64,000 bases of DNA, from assembly GCA_020633235.1 (NCBI GenBank), contig JACKEA010000001.1:1798001-1862000 (forward strand), in the 5' to 3' direction. Positions 63,973 to 64,000 of this stretch are shown here, piece by piece; the first letter of the stretch is position 1; each line of letters starts with the position of its first letter. This DNA comes from Polyangiaceae bacterium. GTDB lineage: Bacteria > Myxococcota_A > Polyangia > Polyangiales > Polyangiaceae. The notes under the pieces were generated by a model, which was not told the origin of the DNA, ran no database searches, and saw only the letters and a program-made list of their open reading frames with translations. A program made the translations under genes and the position numbers.

Positions 63973-64000
63973 TCAGGCTTCCACGATCATGCGACCGCGC
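63973..64000 (-). CDS. nosZ: C-terminal end of nitrous oxide reductase NosZ (partial)
   Basis: The last 8 codons on the minus strand read RGRMIVEA followed by TGA, matching the usual NosZ C-terminal GRM(I/L)VE ending; the remainder is beyond the window. Assignment rests on the position directly upstream of nosR and on this short match. Confidence 0.5.

Overview
The window reads as a GC-rich chromosome segment from a large-genome deltaproteobacterium-like organism, most likely a myxobacterium (Myxococcota, Polyangia/Sorangium type). This is inferred from codon bias, Gly/Ser-rich lipoproteins, a Pro-rich OmpA porin, an NtrC-type sigma-54 regulator with a matching promoter, and many small ArsR-SRPBCC modules. 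No 16S gene is present, so the assignment is not proven.

Layout. 1-14.4 kb is ordinary accessory chromosome: an OmpA-family outer-membrane protein, an ABC ATPase, an ArsR-SRPBCC pair, a monooxygenase-globin chimera, HxlR, a beta-helix lipoprotein, a class III cyclase, a frameshifted alpha/beta hydrolase, a flippase and an acetoacetate-decarboxylase-like protein. At 14.42 kb is a tRNA-Asn gene with its terminator.

14.5-39.3 kb looks like an integrated defence island. It is bounded by the tRNA gene and, at 39.25 kb, by a degenerate copy of the tRNA 3' half. On the minus strand one compact operon encodes a small HTH protein, two HsdM subunits, HsdS, HsdR and then a Hachiman-type HamA nuclease and HamB helicase. 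Next come a serine recombinase with a partner HTH protein, a PLD-fold protein and gene debris (a broken metallophosphoesterase and a RhuM fragment). On the plus strand a second operon (30.8-35.4 kb) encodes a small membrane protein, an XRE-ImmA/IrrE regulator-protease, a PIN protein and a four-gene ubiquitin-like conjugation set: Ubl, E2-like, JAB-E1 fusion and DUF6527. An HTH/coiled-coil protein, more RhuM debris and an AbiE toxin-antitoxin pair follow.

39.3-64 kb returns to chromosomal content: CbrC-like, methyltransferase, SUFU-domain protein, a cupin/cyclophilin-like/CMD operon, aldo-keto reductase, GST, TerC-HPF divergent from NhaR, a sigma-54-linked two-component system with a Cys-rich small protein, two more ArsR-SRPBCC modules, glycyl- and tryptophanyl-tRNA synthetases, RraA, and a nitrous oxide reduction cluster (end of nosZ, then nosR-D-F-Y-L with overlapping genes).

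The most interesting items are the cysteine-poor ubiquitin-like operon translationally linked to an ImmA protease and PIN nuclease, the fusion of a Hachiman module to a type I R-M operon with two HsdM subunits, and a dispersed intergenic inverted repeat (core TTGTTGGTCCGCCGCGGAA) present at about eleven sites, mostly outside the island.
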